A stretch of DNA of 64,000 nt from Cheilinus undulatus (lineage: Eukaryota > Chordata > Actinopteri > Labriformes > Labridae). Shown here piece after piece: positions 11,601 through 40,599 of the stretch. The notes beneath the pieces were generated by a model. That model was given only the letters and a program-made list of their open reading frames with translations. It was not told the origin of the DNA and did not search any database. The first letter of the stretch is position 1. The number at the start of each line of letters is the position of its first letter. The stretch lies in the NCBI RefSeq assembly GCF_018320785.1, contig NC_054873.1, forward strand, positions 35,129,196-35,193,195, in the 5' to 3' direction. The position numbers were made by a program, and so were the translations under genes.

Positions 11601-14600
11601 CCTGATGAATATTTGCAACAAAACGTTTACTTGTTTGGTGATCACGCTTCAGTAGCTTTGCTATATCAAGCGTGCTGCATCCCTCTGAAAGGGATTTTAT
11701 CATTTTTGACATTTCATGGTCTGTTAAATCTCTTTTTGGCCCATTTTGTCTGAGGTAGAGATGCTGCCTAATAATTCTGCACACCTTGATATAGGGTGGT
11801 GATCACTTTAGGCCACTCCCTCCTTAATTACGCTGATAAACATCACCTGATAATGCTTCATTACAATAAGCATTCCAGTTTATAGAGCTTGGAGTTGGAA
11901 AAAAAGCATAAAAATGAGGATAATTATGAAAATACTCACTTGCCTAATAATTCTGCAAGCGGTGTAAATAAATCTTGCTTCTTTTTGGTGAATATTATCC
12001 AGCTTTGACTTCTGAATCTGACAAATATCTTAAGTCAGTAGGTCTTACTTCAGGTAAAGCTTTTAGAATGTTACTTAAACCCTTCTGAATCTTACTATTA
12101 AATGGATGCATTGCATTGTAGGTAACATTACATATTAAAGTTCCTAACCTTCCTACTGCTGCAGATGGGAGTGAAAATGTAACAGGACTGGATTTGTCAG
12201 ACTTTCCTGCATTAGCAGACAGGAGTCGGAGAGAAGGGACTGGAAACCCAACACCCGTGCTCAACCCACTGGCTGGACGAGCTCCTTACGGTAGGCCATT
12301 AGGCTGCAGAGAAAAATCTGATTTTTACCCACATTAAGTGGAAAAGAAATGAATATCAGCCTCCTAATTGTGTTCATAATTCTATGTGAGGTTTTATTTT
12401 ATTGCACATTTCAGTCTACAGAAATAAGAACTGCTTATGTGATTTTCTGCATATTACACCTTGGGGAATAATAATCTCTGCTTCACTGTGTTCATCACCA
12501 TTATAAAGTTGGCATGGTGACGAAGCCATCGACCGAACAGACACAGGATTTCTCCATCCATAATGAGGACTTCCCTGCACTGCCTGGCCCAAACTACAAG
12601 GACCCCACGTTGAACAACGATGACAACAAAACTGTAAGTCTAAGCCACAGGCAGTGAAGAATTTCTTTTTATTTTAATGTTTCAAGGTTTTATATTAAAT
12701 GGAGTTAATCATGCTTGTTTTCAGGTTTTATTTTACACATTTTCTTTTCTCATTTAGAACTTGAACTCTACAAGCAAGAGCACATCCAATGCAGATGGTC
12801 CCAAGTTCCCTGGTGACAAGACGACTTCAGCACAGAATAACAACCAGAAGAAAGGAATCCAGGTGTTGCCCGATGGTGAGACCTCTCAGCCAATCGTATC
12901 GCTCCAATTCCACTGAGACATCCCTTCTTAATCCTTCAAATTGGGTGAGGCAGTAAGGCTCTCTACCCTGTATTTGGGGTTAGGTGATTTAAGGGTAGGC
13001 TACAGAGAGGAAACCAAGAGAACATGTTCAGTATGATAAACACCATCATCATCTTTCCATCACTTATTGAAGAAATGATTGGCTTATTTGCTCTCCAATA
13101 TGTGCACACAGTGTGGTTTAGAAATATGGAGGTAATGTATGACAGTAGCATTAACTGTATGAAAGTTACAGTGGTTTGTTTGACTCTGATTTGTCCTGCT
13201 GCGGCAGGCCGGGTGACGAACATTCCCTCAGGCATGGTGACAGACCAATTCGGCATGATAGGCCTGCTGACATTTATCCGAGCAGCAGAGACTGATCCAG
13301 GGATGGTCCATCTGGCGTTAGGAAGCGATCTCACGACACTGGGACTCAACTTAAACTCACCTGAGTAAGAAGGCCATCCTACCTGAAATACAGTAACTTA
13401 AAGTATCATATTGTTAGCCTCATAGCATAATTGCCCAAGTCATATTTTAAGGTTTTCAGACAAATAAGGCACAATGAATCAGCAGCATTAGGAGTTAGTT
13501 AGGCAAATAACACATTTTGGCCAAAGAATGACTTCAGCAGTTATGCTATGAGGCTAACGATATGACAAATATGATAAAAATATGTAAAAATAATAGGAAC
13601 ATTGGTAGTTCTTTTTAAAAAATATTAACTTACTACACGCAAACTGTTCACTTTCTTAAATCTTTCTTTACAGAAACTTGTACCCAAAGTTTGCCTCTCC
13701 CTGGGCGTCATCACCATGTCGGCCTCAAGACATTGGTAAGACATTTGCAAAGTGTTAAAAGATGACTTTTTAGTCACTATTTTGTAATTTTTTTGGCAAT
13801 ACTTAGACATTTGGCTTATTCAAAGCCGGTGTTAAGACAGTTTAATGATGATAGACAGGAAGTAAATGTAAGAAGGAAGGTAAAAATTTATCTTCCTACT
13901 CTACACCATTTCTGCTTGATAGCAAGGATTGATGAAGTATCACTGTTATTGCACTTATTTAATCTGATATGATATCCTATATGTAGTCTTTCAAAGTGTT
14001 GGCATCAATGAAGCTTTTGGCTGCTGCTGTATTTAATGGTTAATTAAAATAAAAAAAACACTTTTTGACAATATGTTTTCTTGGCCAGGTTGTGAGAAAG
14101 TGAATGGCCCTTAGGATTCTGTGTAAAATACAGAATAGTGTTACTTGAACATGCTGAAATTTAAGGTGGTGGTTTAAGGGGTAGTAATAGAACTGAATCC
14201 ATTCCACACTGTTAAAGATCTGTTATACACTGTATGTATATGACGTCTGACGTACCCAAAAAAGTTTGACTATGTTGAGCTGGCTTCATGGTACATCCCC
14301 AAGTTCCCTTAATAAAAATACAAAATTTAAAATCTAAAATTTATATATCATTAATGGTCATCATAGTTTTCCTTTTTAGACACAAAACAAAACAAAACAC
14401 CTCTTTAATGTCAAAGTGAAAATAGATTTCTACAAAGGAATGTACATCACACAAAAGTAAAATAAGTGCCTGCATAAATATTCACCCCCTTCAAGTCAGT
14501 ATTTTTTAGACGAACCTTTGGCTGCAATCACAGCATTGAGTCTGTGTGGATAGGTCTCAAGCCGGTTACACACTGGCGTGCAGTAACCACCCTGGCGGAG

Positions 14601-17600
14601 GAGCCCCCCAAAATGCCAAGCGTTTTTAAAGCGGCTGCTGCCGCTGCGGTACAAGGCATCAATGACGTAGAGGTGCTTTGGTGAACGTCACAGCAGAGCC
14701 CACCCACAAGTCCATCACACACCCCCTCTCCAAAAACACGTAGAGTACCTCACAATCTCTGTATATTAACATGTATAATGTACTATAAAACGAAGGGGAA
14801 GATACGGTTCCGTCATCAAAATAATTCCCCCTAGAAAATACGTTTCAATGGTTGGTTGGTTCCACAATTTTCTAATGGTTGTCTTTGTACGACGGTAGAG
14901 CTGTGTTGTAGAGCTCAGGATATTCCGACACCAACATTATAAGCTCCTCCATTATTTGCTTTGCCCCGCGAAGCCTGCTATTTCCGGGTTCCCTCCCTCC
15001 TTCGATATGATTGGCTGCTGCCAGGTGGCTGCCGCCAGAAAGTTCAACACGCTGAACTCCGAGCGGCAGGGCAAAATCTGTGCGCATTCATGTGGGCAGC
15101 AACCGCTTCTGGGTCCTACCGCCACGGTTAAAACTGCATTCTGTCTGCCGCCCTTCCCTCATTAAAATGACTGGAGGCAGTGAGTTGCCACATGGCGGTG
15201 TGTAACCAGCTTCAGTCAGGTTTGCTCATCTGTACACTGCAATTTTATACCAAACTTCTTTAGTGCTGTCAGGTTGCATGGGAATTGCCTTTAAACTATT
15301 TTTTATGTAGCTTTCCATGTACGCTTCAGGTCATGGTCTTGCCAGAAAATAAATCTTCTCCTAAGCCGTAGTTCTCTTGCAGACTGAATAAGATTGTCCT
15401 CCAGGATTTTCCTGTATTTTGCCGCATTCATTTTACCCTTTACCTTTACAAGCCTTCCAGGCCGACTGCTGAAAAGCATTCCCACAGCGTGATGCTGCCA
15501 CCACTGTGCTTCATTGTGGGAATGGTGAGTTTGTGGTCATGTACAGTGTTTGGTGGCTGCCAAACATAGCGTCTTGTCTAATGGTCAGAAAGCCCCCTTT
15601 TTTTCCTCATCAGACCAAAGAAGTGTACATGTCTTTTGCTGAACTCCAGTCAATATGTTAGATATGACTTTTCTTCAACAGTGGCTTTCTCTGTGCCACT
15701 CTCCCATAAAGCTTTGACTGGTTAAGAACCCAGGCGACAGTTGTTGTATTTAGAGTCTCTCCCATCTCAGCTGCTGAAGCTTATAACTCCTTCGGCATAG
15801 TCATACAGGAGGTGTCTTGGTGGCCTCCCTCACTAGTCTCCTTCTTGCACGGTCACTCAGTTGGTAAGGACGGTCTAATCTAGGCACATTTACAGATGTG
15901 CCATATTCCTTCCATTTCTTGATGATGGATTGAACTGAACTTCATGGTATGGTCAGTTCCTTGGAAATTTACTTTTACTTTAAATAACCTTTTCTCTGAG
16001 TTTCTGGGAGTGTTCTTATTACTTCATGATGCAATGATAGCCAGGAATACTGATTAACCAGTGACTGGACCTTCCAGACAAAGGTGTCTTAATACTGCAG
16101 TCACTTGAGGAACGTTCACTGCACTCAGGTGATCCCCATCTCACTAATTGTGAGACAAATAGCACACACTTGTAACACTTCACTTTTCTCAAGTCAGCGT
16201 TAACCACACACAAAGGGGGAACTTTTAAGGAAAATAGAAAACCTTTTAAGATAAAAAATATTTCACTATTAAATAAATAACAGCTCTGAACCAAAATAAC
16301 CAATAAAGCTCTCAAGCCAGCGTCATAAATTCAAAAGATTTCACATTTAATAAATCACAACCAAAACAATGCGCGCACCGCGCGTATTGTTAAATCAAAA
16401 CTGGATCACAACCAAAATAGTAATTAGAACACAGTCTTTATGATTTCTAAATAAAATACAAGTCCCAAACTAACGAAAACCACAAACATGTCCTTCTCCA
16501 ATCACTTTTAAGTGTCTTTTAAGAGTTTTAAAAATCCGTGACGCACGCAAACGTAATAGTCCTTAATCCATCAAGAAACGAAGAAAAAAACGCAATAAAT
16601 CCACGGATAGAAAAAAACCCCGAAAACAAAAATATGCGATCGATCGCTGCTACTGGTATACCAGGCTAAAATGTACAAAAAGAGTCGGTCTCACCCAGAC
16701 CCAGGAGTGTATCCCACGGGAAAGCTTTCTTTGTCCGGCTCCCGGCGCATGCTCCAGCGTCCGCACAGAGAGGTCCAGCAGGAAGATTGCAGTGTTGTTG
16801 TTTGTAAGCTGCTATCCGGTTTATTATTTTGAACTTAATGCTTAATTTCCAGACAGCTAGTTACTTTTTTATCTTACTTTCAGGCTCTAATTCTTCAGAT
16901 ATGCCTGCTTCTTTGTCTCTTTTCCCGGTCCTCTGCCTCTCCGCCTCTTCCCCCACGACACATCCTCCTTATATTATCTCGTCTTTTTTTTTCCTCATTA
17001 TTTTGATCACATATTAAAACAGATAAATGACAGCAGGTACCCTCACTCCATACCATTACATATACAGGGAATAATTTCTTCTTACATATTTAAAGAAAAC
17101 CTGCCGTTTTCATCATTCCTTTCATTATCCTTTCGTCACATACACTCATGAATTTATTTACTTGGTGACACCGTCACACACTGGCAGGATCTCTTTTAAA
17201 TTAGCTCAGTCAAAAGGGGTGAATATTTATGCAGTCACTTGTTTTATATCAAATAATAACTTTATTTAGTTGACATTACTTTGTAAAAATCTTTTTTCAC
17301 TTTGGCATTAAAGGTGTTATTGTAACTTTTGATTGATTTATAACATCAATGAAAGGGTAAAACATCCAAGTGGGTGAATACTTTATAGGTACTGTATCTT
17401 AGAAAGGATGCAATCACAAAGAGATGATTTTGCAAAGCATTCAATTGTGGCACTGTGATGATTTTTTTGGATTTATAGTGTTACTGAGCGTAGATTTTTT
17501 TTTGTATTGTTGTTAACCTAGTTGGTCAGTATGATTGTTTTGTCACTGACTTGTAAGCAAAATTTTCTTTGATTTCATTCTCATGAAGAGCAGGAATCTT

Positions 17601-18455
17601 TCTGTCTCACCGCAGTCCAGACTGTACATATGGAAAAGTCTTCCATTAATTACAGTAGGATTACATGTGTTATATGTGCTCACCTTTCCAGATTTCCATG
17701 TTCCCTCTGAGTACTTAACCAATATCCACATAAGGGACAAGGTATGATCAGCATTAGAACCCAGAAAGTAAATCAAATCTTTATGTAGTACTTCAGTAAA
17801 AAAAAAAATCTACTCATTGTTTGCCATCCTCTAGCTGGCTGCAATTAAACTGGCTCGATATGGTGAAGACCTGCTGTTCTACCTGTACTACATGAATGGT
17901 GGAGACCTGCTACAGCTACTGGCAGCAGTGGAGCTGTGAGTATTTCACATATTTATTGGTGAAATGCTATCAGTTATTACTGTTCGATTTCCTCTCTTAA
18001 GTTGTTTGTTTTTCTCTTCATGGATAGTATTTGTGTTATGCATATTTTTAAACAAAATTGCGGGTTAGATATTTTTTTTTCCTGGTGACTTTTGTTCCTT
18101 CACTGTCTAGCTTTAACCGGGACTGGAGGTACCACAAAGAGGAGCGGGTTTGGATAACAAGAGCACCAGGCATGGAGCCAACACTAAAGACCAACACGTA
18201 CGAAAGAGGGACGTACTACTTTTTTGATTGTCTTAACTGGAGGAAAGTAGCCAAGGTAAAACTTTGGTGGTCTTTTTTCTTTTTCTGAAATACAGACATC
18301 AATGCTAAGCTTTTCAGACTTGTCAAATAGACTTCTTGATAGTTTTAAATATTGTTTGCATCTTTAAGGAGTTTCACCTGGAGTATGACAAGCTGGAAGA
18401 GAGGCCTCACGTGCCAACTACATTCAACTACAACCCAGCCCAGCAGGCCTTCTAA
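8646..18455 (+). CDS. cnot2: CCR4-NOT transcription complex subunit 2
   Basis: Fourteen coding exons join in frame to 523 residues: 8646-8762, 8869-8941, 9147-9294, 9411-9593, 10195-10274, 12165-12290, 12509-12633, 12758-12875, 13208-13364, 13674-13735, 17692-17741, 17835-17935, 18111-18255, 18369-18455. The protein starts [10 protein letters not shown] and ends with [10 protein letters not shown], the vertebrate CNOT2 C-terminus. The first two thirds are Ser/Asn/Pro-rich and disordered, with two DFPAL motifs ([21 protein letters not shown]). The C-terminal NOT-box domain (about residues 375-520; [40 protein letters not shown]) binds CNOT1 and CNOT3 in the deadenylase complex. Human CNOT2 has 540 residues because of about 20 extra at the N-terminus; no matching upstream exon was found. 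Introns carry a hAT MITE, a complete Tc1 and a heavily nested Tc1. It is tail-to-tail with washc4. Confidence 0.96.
9609..10127. mobile_element. hAT-type MITE in a cnot2 intron
   Basis: The left end reads AGGGCTGGGCAATTAATC and the right end, reversed, AGGGCTGAACGATTTGTG. The flanking 8-bp sequences are GATCCAGT (9601-9608) and AATCCAGT (10128-10135), a target-site duplication with one mismatch. The interior is AT-rich with blocks of CAATTTTCAAATTGCA. It has no coding capacity. A related internal stretch occurs near 60330-60980. Confidence 0.82.
10424..11964 (-). mobile_element. Complete Tc1/mariner element with long IR/DR termini
   Basis: The element is 1541 bp and flanked by TA on both sides (10422-10423 and 11965-11966). 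Inverted repeats of about 200 bp form the ends. Each contains an outer and an inner copy of a motif like GTGCAGAATTATTAGGCAA (near 10430 and 10600 on the left; near 11770 and 11945 on the right), the IR/DR layout of transposase binding sites. A transposase relic on the minus strand fills the middle. It lies in the 1.9-kb intron of cnot2 between 10274 and 12165, antisense to the gene. Confidence 0.92.
10703..11784 (-). pseudogene. Tc1-like DDE transposase, inactivated
   Basis: Three minus-strand pieces cover a whole transposase. 11784-11545 holds the N-terminal helix-turn-helix region ([16 protein letters not shown]). 11522-11395 holds the middle. 11392-10703 is 229 codons of DDE domain. The first catalytic Asp is in [16 protein letters not shown] and the final Glu in [12 protein letters not shown]. 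The second, normally in a QDNAP motif, is replaced by His: [11 protein letters not shown] stop or shift near 11545 and a frameshift near 11393 separate the pieces. It cannot encode an active enzyme as read. Confidence 0.88.
13405..13566. repeat. Small foldback (MITE-like) element in a cnot2 intron
   Basis: A segment of about 38 bases at 13405-13442, containing TTAGCCTCATAGCATAA, returns as its reverse complement at 13528-13566 (TTATGCTATGAGGCTAA) with a few mismatches. An unrelated 85-bp centre separates the arms. The whole fits a short miniature foldback element in the 309-bp intron after the exon ending at 13364. No clear flanking duplication was seen. Confidence 0.75.
14560..15211. mobile_element. 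652-bp DNA element inserted in the Tc1 copy
   Basis: The terminal inverted repeats are AGCCGGTTACACACTGGCGTG on the left and, reversed from the right, AGCTGGTTACACACCGCCATG. A TCA triplet borders both sides (14557-14559, 15212-15214), and the surrounding Tc1 sequence joins up when the insert is removed. The interior is GC-rich compared with its surroundings and lacks a long open frame. A 3-bp duplication would fit PIF/Harbinger or a related superfamily, but the family is not identified. Confidence 0.75.
16149..17183 (-). mobile_element. Probable solo LTR of a retroelement inside the Tc1 copy
   Basis: About 1.03 kb interrupts the Tc1 right arm. Its ends are TGTGAGAC and GTCACACA, the TG...CA form of long terminal repeats. 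Read on the minus strand, it has a TATA-like ATATAAGGAGG near 16975 and an AATAAA-type signal near 16820 followed by GC-rich sequence, the promoter and polyadenylation order of an LTR. No gag, pol or env coding sequence is present. A clean flanking duplication was not found, so a DNA transposon is a weaker alternative. Confidence 0.5.
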
Positions 18456-18930
18456 GGCCCGACCAGTCCAAAGGCCGCAGCTGTACCTGCACACAGCACT
18501 GTTGTCCAGGAGGGGCGCTGTGGTTCACACAGCTTGGTTTTTATTCCTTGAGGATTTGGCTATTTGACTGCGGGAGTCGTCGTTGCCACCATCCAACTGC
18601 CCTGCCTTTCCAAAATTACATGCTGCCCAAAACAACAACACTTGTTCTGTTTTTATTCTTTATGTTCCTGCTGTTATTTTTGGTCTTGTTTTGAGCAGGG
18701 TTTTTGTTATGTTTACGTCTCTGAATCTGAAGCCTGTTTGCTTGCAGAGAGGAGGACTGACCTTGTGGCACAAGACAGTGACAGAACAAGGGTTACACCT
18801 CATATTCAACAAGTGTTAAGAACAGAAAGAAGTAGGAGAAAGCAGTTTAAGATCCTCTGACGCAAGTTAAAGGTTGAAAGAAATGCAATGTTTATTGTTG
18901 CACTATATTTAGTAATAAAAGAACACAAAA
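18456..18930 (+). other. cnot2: cnot2 3' UTR and first polyadenylation signal
   Basis: After the TAA at 18453-18455 the sequence is non-coding, with AATAAA at 18914-18919 as the first plausible polyadenylation signal. AT-rich, moderately T-rich sequence continues to about 20230, with further ATTAAA/AATAAA words near 19768 and 20222. Longer isoforms are therefore possible. Confidence 0.6.
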
Positions 18931-19340
18931 TTTGTTTGTGCTTTTTTATGTGAACACTCCCTGAAACTAATTTTCCTTTCCATTTTTGTTGTGTCAGGGG
19001 GTTCATGCAACTTTTCCACAAGCAACCCTTTTCATCTTACCTTTTTTTTTCTTCCCTTCATTTAAATACCTCTCTTCATTTGCACCTACAAACCGTTTTC
19101 TGTCCCATCCTTTGTTTCCTTCTCTTGTCTCTCTGCGAGTTCTGTGCCAGCTGAACATGGACCCAAATCTGGGAGACGACTTTGGTTTCCACAGACGTGG
19201 CTGAACCCTCACAGATGTTGCTTCAGAGCAAACGAAACAATTTCCAGTCTTTGTTACAATTTTGTAAGAAATGTGTACATTTTTTGTTTCTTTGCATCAC
19301 ATAAATTAGTTTATGTATGTACGAATGTGTATATATGATT

Positions 19341-19387
19341 GCTATATATATATATATATGAATGTATATATATATAAATATATATGA
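19341..19387. repeat. (TA)n microsatellite
   Basis: An interrupted run of alternating TA with two short ATG interruptions. If the long cnot2 3' UTR is used, it lies inside that transcript. Confidence 0.85.
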
Positions 19388-20407
19388 CATCTATTTTGGA
19401 AGATATTTTGCCCTGCCTTGTACCTCGTTTTTATGAGGTGAGCATGGATGCAATATGTGGATGTAACAGGACATTTCTAGATCTGCTGGACAGGGTGTCA
19501 CATGGCACTGTGGGCACTTACAACACAGTAATACATCAAAAAGTTATTAAGGAAAGGCCTGATTCTCAGCCAAAAACAGTTCAAATCAAACATGGAAATC
19601 ATCTCCTGAGTTTAGAGTCCAAAGCTAAAGAAGGGATGTTTCAATTCAAGCTGTTTGAACAGCAGTGAACAGCAGCATTTCATAGGAAACGGAAAAACGA
19701 CAATTGAGGAGAAAAAAAATCCAGACCAATCTTGTATTTTCTGAGGCAAATGCTTCTTTTCTTTGTATTAAAGCAGAAAAGGCTTTCCTGAACCTCTTGT
19801 ATGTGTTTTTATTCCTCTTTTAAAATTTAGTTTTCTTGATAATTTTTCTGTATGTATGTCTTTCCTGTACAGATGCAGACCTGAATTTGTTGTTTTCAGT
19901 TTACATCATGAGAAAAACAGGAAACCGTTATTGCAGTGGTTTTCAACAGGTGGGCGGGGACCAAAAGTGGGTGGTTGAGCTGCTTTCAGTGGGCTACTTA
20001 GAAAATAAAGTGTATGGAGGTCCAAAGTGGACCTACATCCATATATTTTTATACTCTGTGTTGTTTAAAGATGTGTTTTTGGGTTGTTTTCTCAAGATCT
20101 CAACTTACTTCATTGTTATATCGAGAAAACAAAACTGGGTTTTCCATAATAATGTGTGGATTTCTCGAGCTCTCCAGAAAAAATCAAATAAAATTTGTAT
20201 CGTATCAGATAAACAGAAAATAAAATAAAATGTCTGTGCATGTCTTTTCAGGACCTCTGTAATAACAGGCTTTTAAAATATGTTTAGCTTTTCCTGTTTT
20301 CATTCCATTTAACTTCCTAACTGCAGTATTTCTCAGTATGTACACTTGGTTTGCTAATTGTCATCATAGAGGTGGTGGTGGGTTTTGTGAATAGACCAGT
20401 TGATAAC

Positions 20408-21455
20408 CATAAGAGGTAGAAAAAGTACAGGACTATTGTACTGAAGTAGAGTTACTCTGGTTTGAATGTACTTAAGTTAAAGTCAAAGTATTGACTTATA
20501 AATCTACTCAAGTAAAAGTAATTTAAGTTTATGTACGGAGTATGAGGTAGCTTCTGAGGAGCTGCATGGTAAGATGTGATCTTTCCTTATGGGCAAGAAC
20601 AAAAGAATAGATTTTCAACCAGGTAAGGTCACAGCTCTATAATAAGTCAAATACACAGCAAAATTGACAGTGTTAATTAAACCCATAAAGATTTTAATTT
20701 AATATTTTGAAAGTGTCTATATTGGTCCACACTACATATGGTTTAACTACACTTTTGAAAGAGTTAAATATTTTATAGTACAAAAGCTCCAGTAACTCTT
20801 TGTGGCAAGGTGGGTCTCTTCTGGCATAACAAGAGTCAACTTCATGGCAACTATATGCACTTTAAGTCCTTTGGGATCAACAACTCTAACTTGGTGGATA
20901 AATTTACTCATAATGCAAATGTGTATCACATCAAAAACAACAATAATCCAGTAGAGATGTGACCAAAAGAAACCCAACAAGGATCACTGTACAACAGGTA
21001 ACATCCAAACACAACTGAACACATCTAAACTCTGTCCAAGAGCATGATGGGGAACTCCACCCATACATCCCCCCAGATTTGAGATTGTAGTGGGCAAAGC
21101 TTAGATCAGTTGACTTGTTACAGAGTTGAACCAACACTGGTGGATTAACACTGTCAAATAACAAACATTTCACTCAGAAGGGAGTTAAAATGAACTCTGA
21201 AATGTTTAACCCTCCCGATTTTGCTGTTTTGATTTGGAATCATTCTCTCCTTATGTGCTATTGTGTAGTCAACAGAGGTGAAAAAAGTATGAGTATGGTA
21301 CTCAAGTAAAATAACAGCTACTCTGGTGACAACTTATTTTTAATAAAAGTAAAACCGATGATTTTAAAATGTACTCAAAAAAGTTAAAGTATCCAAGAAC
21401 ACTACTCAACTACAGTAATCTAAGAAAACGTAATTAGTTACTTTCCACCCTTGAT
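20408..21455. mobile_element. Family A hAT-like repeat, copy near the cnot2/washc4 junction
   Basis: It begins near AAGAGGTAGAAAAAGTAC and ends near TTAGTTACTTTCCACCCTTG, which are imperfect inverse complements. The interior matches 5662-6684 (GGGCAAGAACAA..., GGTGGATAAATTTACTC..., GCATGATGGGGAACTCC...). No clear 8-bp flanking duplication could be read. It lies in the 3' spacer between cnot2 and washc4. A minus-strand frame across 20931-21173 is an artefact of the repeat. Confidence 0.72.
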
Positions 21456-21459
21456 TACT

Positions 21460-22441
21460 ACAGATTTATTGAGCATGCGATCTAAACTTGGATTTCATTC
21501 ATTCTTGATTAAAACATTCGGCTCTTTTAAAAGTGCATGTTTTTATTCGTCTACAAAGACTTAACAGAGTTTTATTTTCATCAAGCTAATTCATGGAATG
21601 TAATTCTGACCAAATCATGGCCTCTCTTTCACATGTACCACATGTTGATAGATACAAAATCAGGAAATTAAACTGTAATGAAACATCTCTACTGCAGCAG
21701 AGAAATAATGCAGCACTTTTCCTCCTGGATGTTTGGATGCCCTCCTTCTTAACTTAACAGACATCTCAACTAGTAACCACAGGTTAGAAAGGCACATAGA
21801 CATTCATTCATACAATGTTAAAAATGAAAGGAACACAATTAAATGGCACAAAATATTATTAGATTATACACTGAAAACATTCTCAATGTTCCTCCTCACT
21901 GTGCTATCATCTCCAGAGGCATTAAGAACAGAGCTGCCATCACAGGCCATGAACAATCAATCACAATAAGTACATGGACACCAACAAAGACGTCACTAAT
22001 TATTGAAATGAAAGATGTTAATTAGTGACACAGCTGAGGCTTCTACTGTAGAAAAATAAGACAGTCCATCCAGACTGAATGTATCAAAGGCAGCGTGGCA
22101 AAAGAAAACTAAACCCTTACCTGACGCTTGTTTACCACCCGACATTTTACACTGTATCTGCTTGTTTTAATGCTACAAATTCAAACTGGATTTATTGGAT
22201 GTTTCAAACACCGTTAGATGTTAAATTGATGTTTCTGTAGAATGGAAACAAAAAAAGACTTCCTGCAGTGGCTCTTAAATAAAACATTCATTCTTGAATT
22301 AAGATGATCACCTTTAAACAATTTCCTTTAGCTGTCTGTTCATACAGTTTCCATTTGTTTCAGTGCATTCACTGCAGGAGAACTTGATTCTTCTTCTGGA
22401 CACTTTGCAGAGCTTAAGCTCTACTGATCCCACCGTATCGC
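21460..22441 (-). other. washc4: washc4 3' UTR and convergent spacer
   Basis: On the minus strand downstream of the stop codon, AATAAA occurs at about 22191-22196 (plus-strand TTTATT), roughly 250 bases after the TGA. This would give a short 3' UTR. The remainder to 21460 shows no gene. Confidence 0.5.
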
Positions 22442-39996
<17,555 letters not shown>

Positions 39997-40599
39997 AATG
40001 CCAAAAATAGAGATCTAAAACACTGCTGCTAAAAAGTGGGGCAGTACGGTCCCATGATGGATCCCATGATATTGTGAATGGTCGCTAGTGCTCATGGGAA
40101 ACGGAGTCCAGTCACAGATAGATTCAGACATAAACGGTGGTGGAAAAACTACAAGAGCATTGTAGAAACAAAAATGTTTTCATGTATTCTGAATATAAAG
40201 ATGAAAAGTATGTACCATTGTCGGCCACTTTATTTTGTTAGCAAAATTTCACATCCACAAGGCAAAAGTCTCCATACTATTCCTTGTTTCAATTTTTTTT
40301 TTTTTTTTTACTGGAACTAAAGTATTGTTTTCAGTCTCATAAAGTAATTTCAAACAAAAAATCCATGTCAACGATTCTAATTCACGAGATTGTTTGTATC
40401 TATATTTTTGTCTTTTTATCTATTTTTTTTTTGTTTTGTTTTGTTTTAAATCATTAATGAGTGTTTTATTACTTTATCATCATGTTATTGCACCTAAACT
40501 CAGTCTTTTTTCATGTTGCAAAGAATGTTAATTAACATGCACTGTTACGTCTAATTATTTGTAAATGAACTGTTCAATTAAGTTATTTAAAAGTACAAC

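Larger units (their letters stand above)
14395..17396 (-). mobile_element. Tc1-like element split by two later insertions
   Basis: The left inner terminal repeat near 14399-14510 (GTCAAAGTGAAAATAGATTT, then TGCATAAATATTCACCCCCTT) is matched in reverse near 17205-17320. The right outer end reaches GGTACTGTA at 17396; the matching outermost 70 bases on the left are missing. Minus-strand transposase fragments include 15485-15303 ([20 protein letters not shown], then [14 protein letters not shown]). Removing the two inserts (14560-15211 and about 16149-17183) leaves about 1.3 kb, the normal Tc1 length. It lies in the 3.96-kb cnot2 intron from 13736 to 17691. Confidence 0.85.

Noticed and set aside
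13024-13368. A 114-codon plus-strand open frame starting in an intron
   Set aside because: Its right half is the cnot2 exon at 13208-13364 in frame; the left half is intron.
19880-20000. CAGTGGTTTTCAACAGGTGGG as the end of another hAT MITE
   Set aside because: The terminus looks right, but no matching opposite end or 8-bp duplication was found, so no element is called.
20931-21173. Minus-strand frame similar to that at 6061-6309, suggesting a repeated small protein gene
   Set aside because: Both lie inside copies of the same non-coding repeat and the similarity is explained by the repeat; stops and shifts differ between copies.
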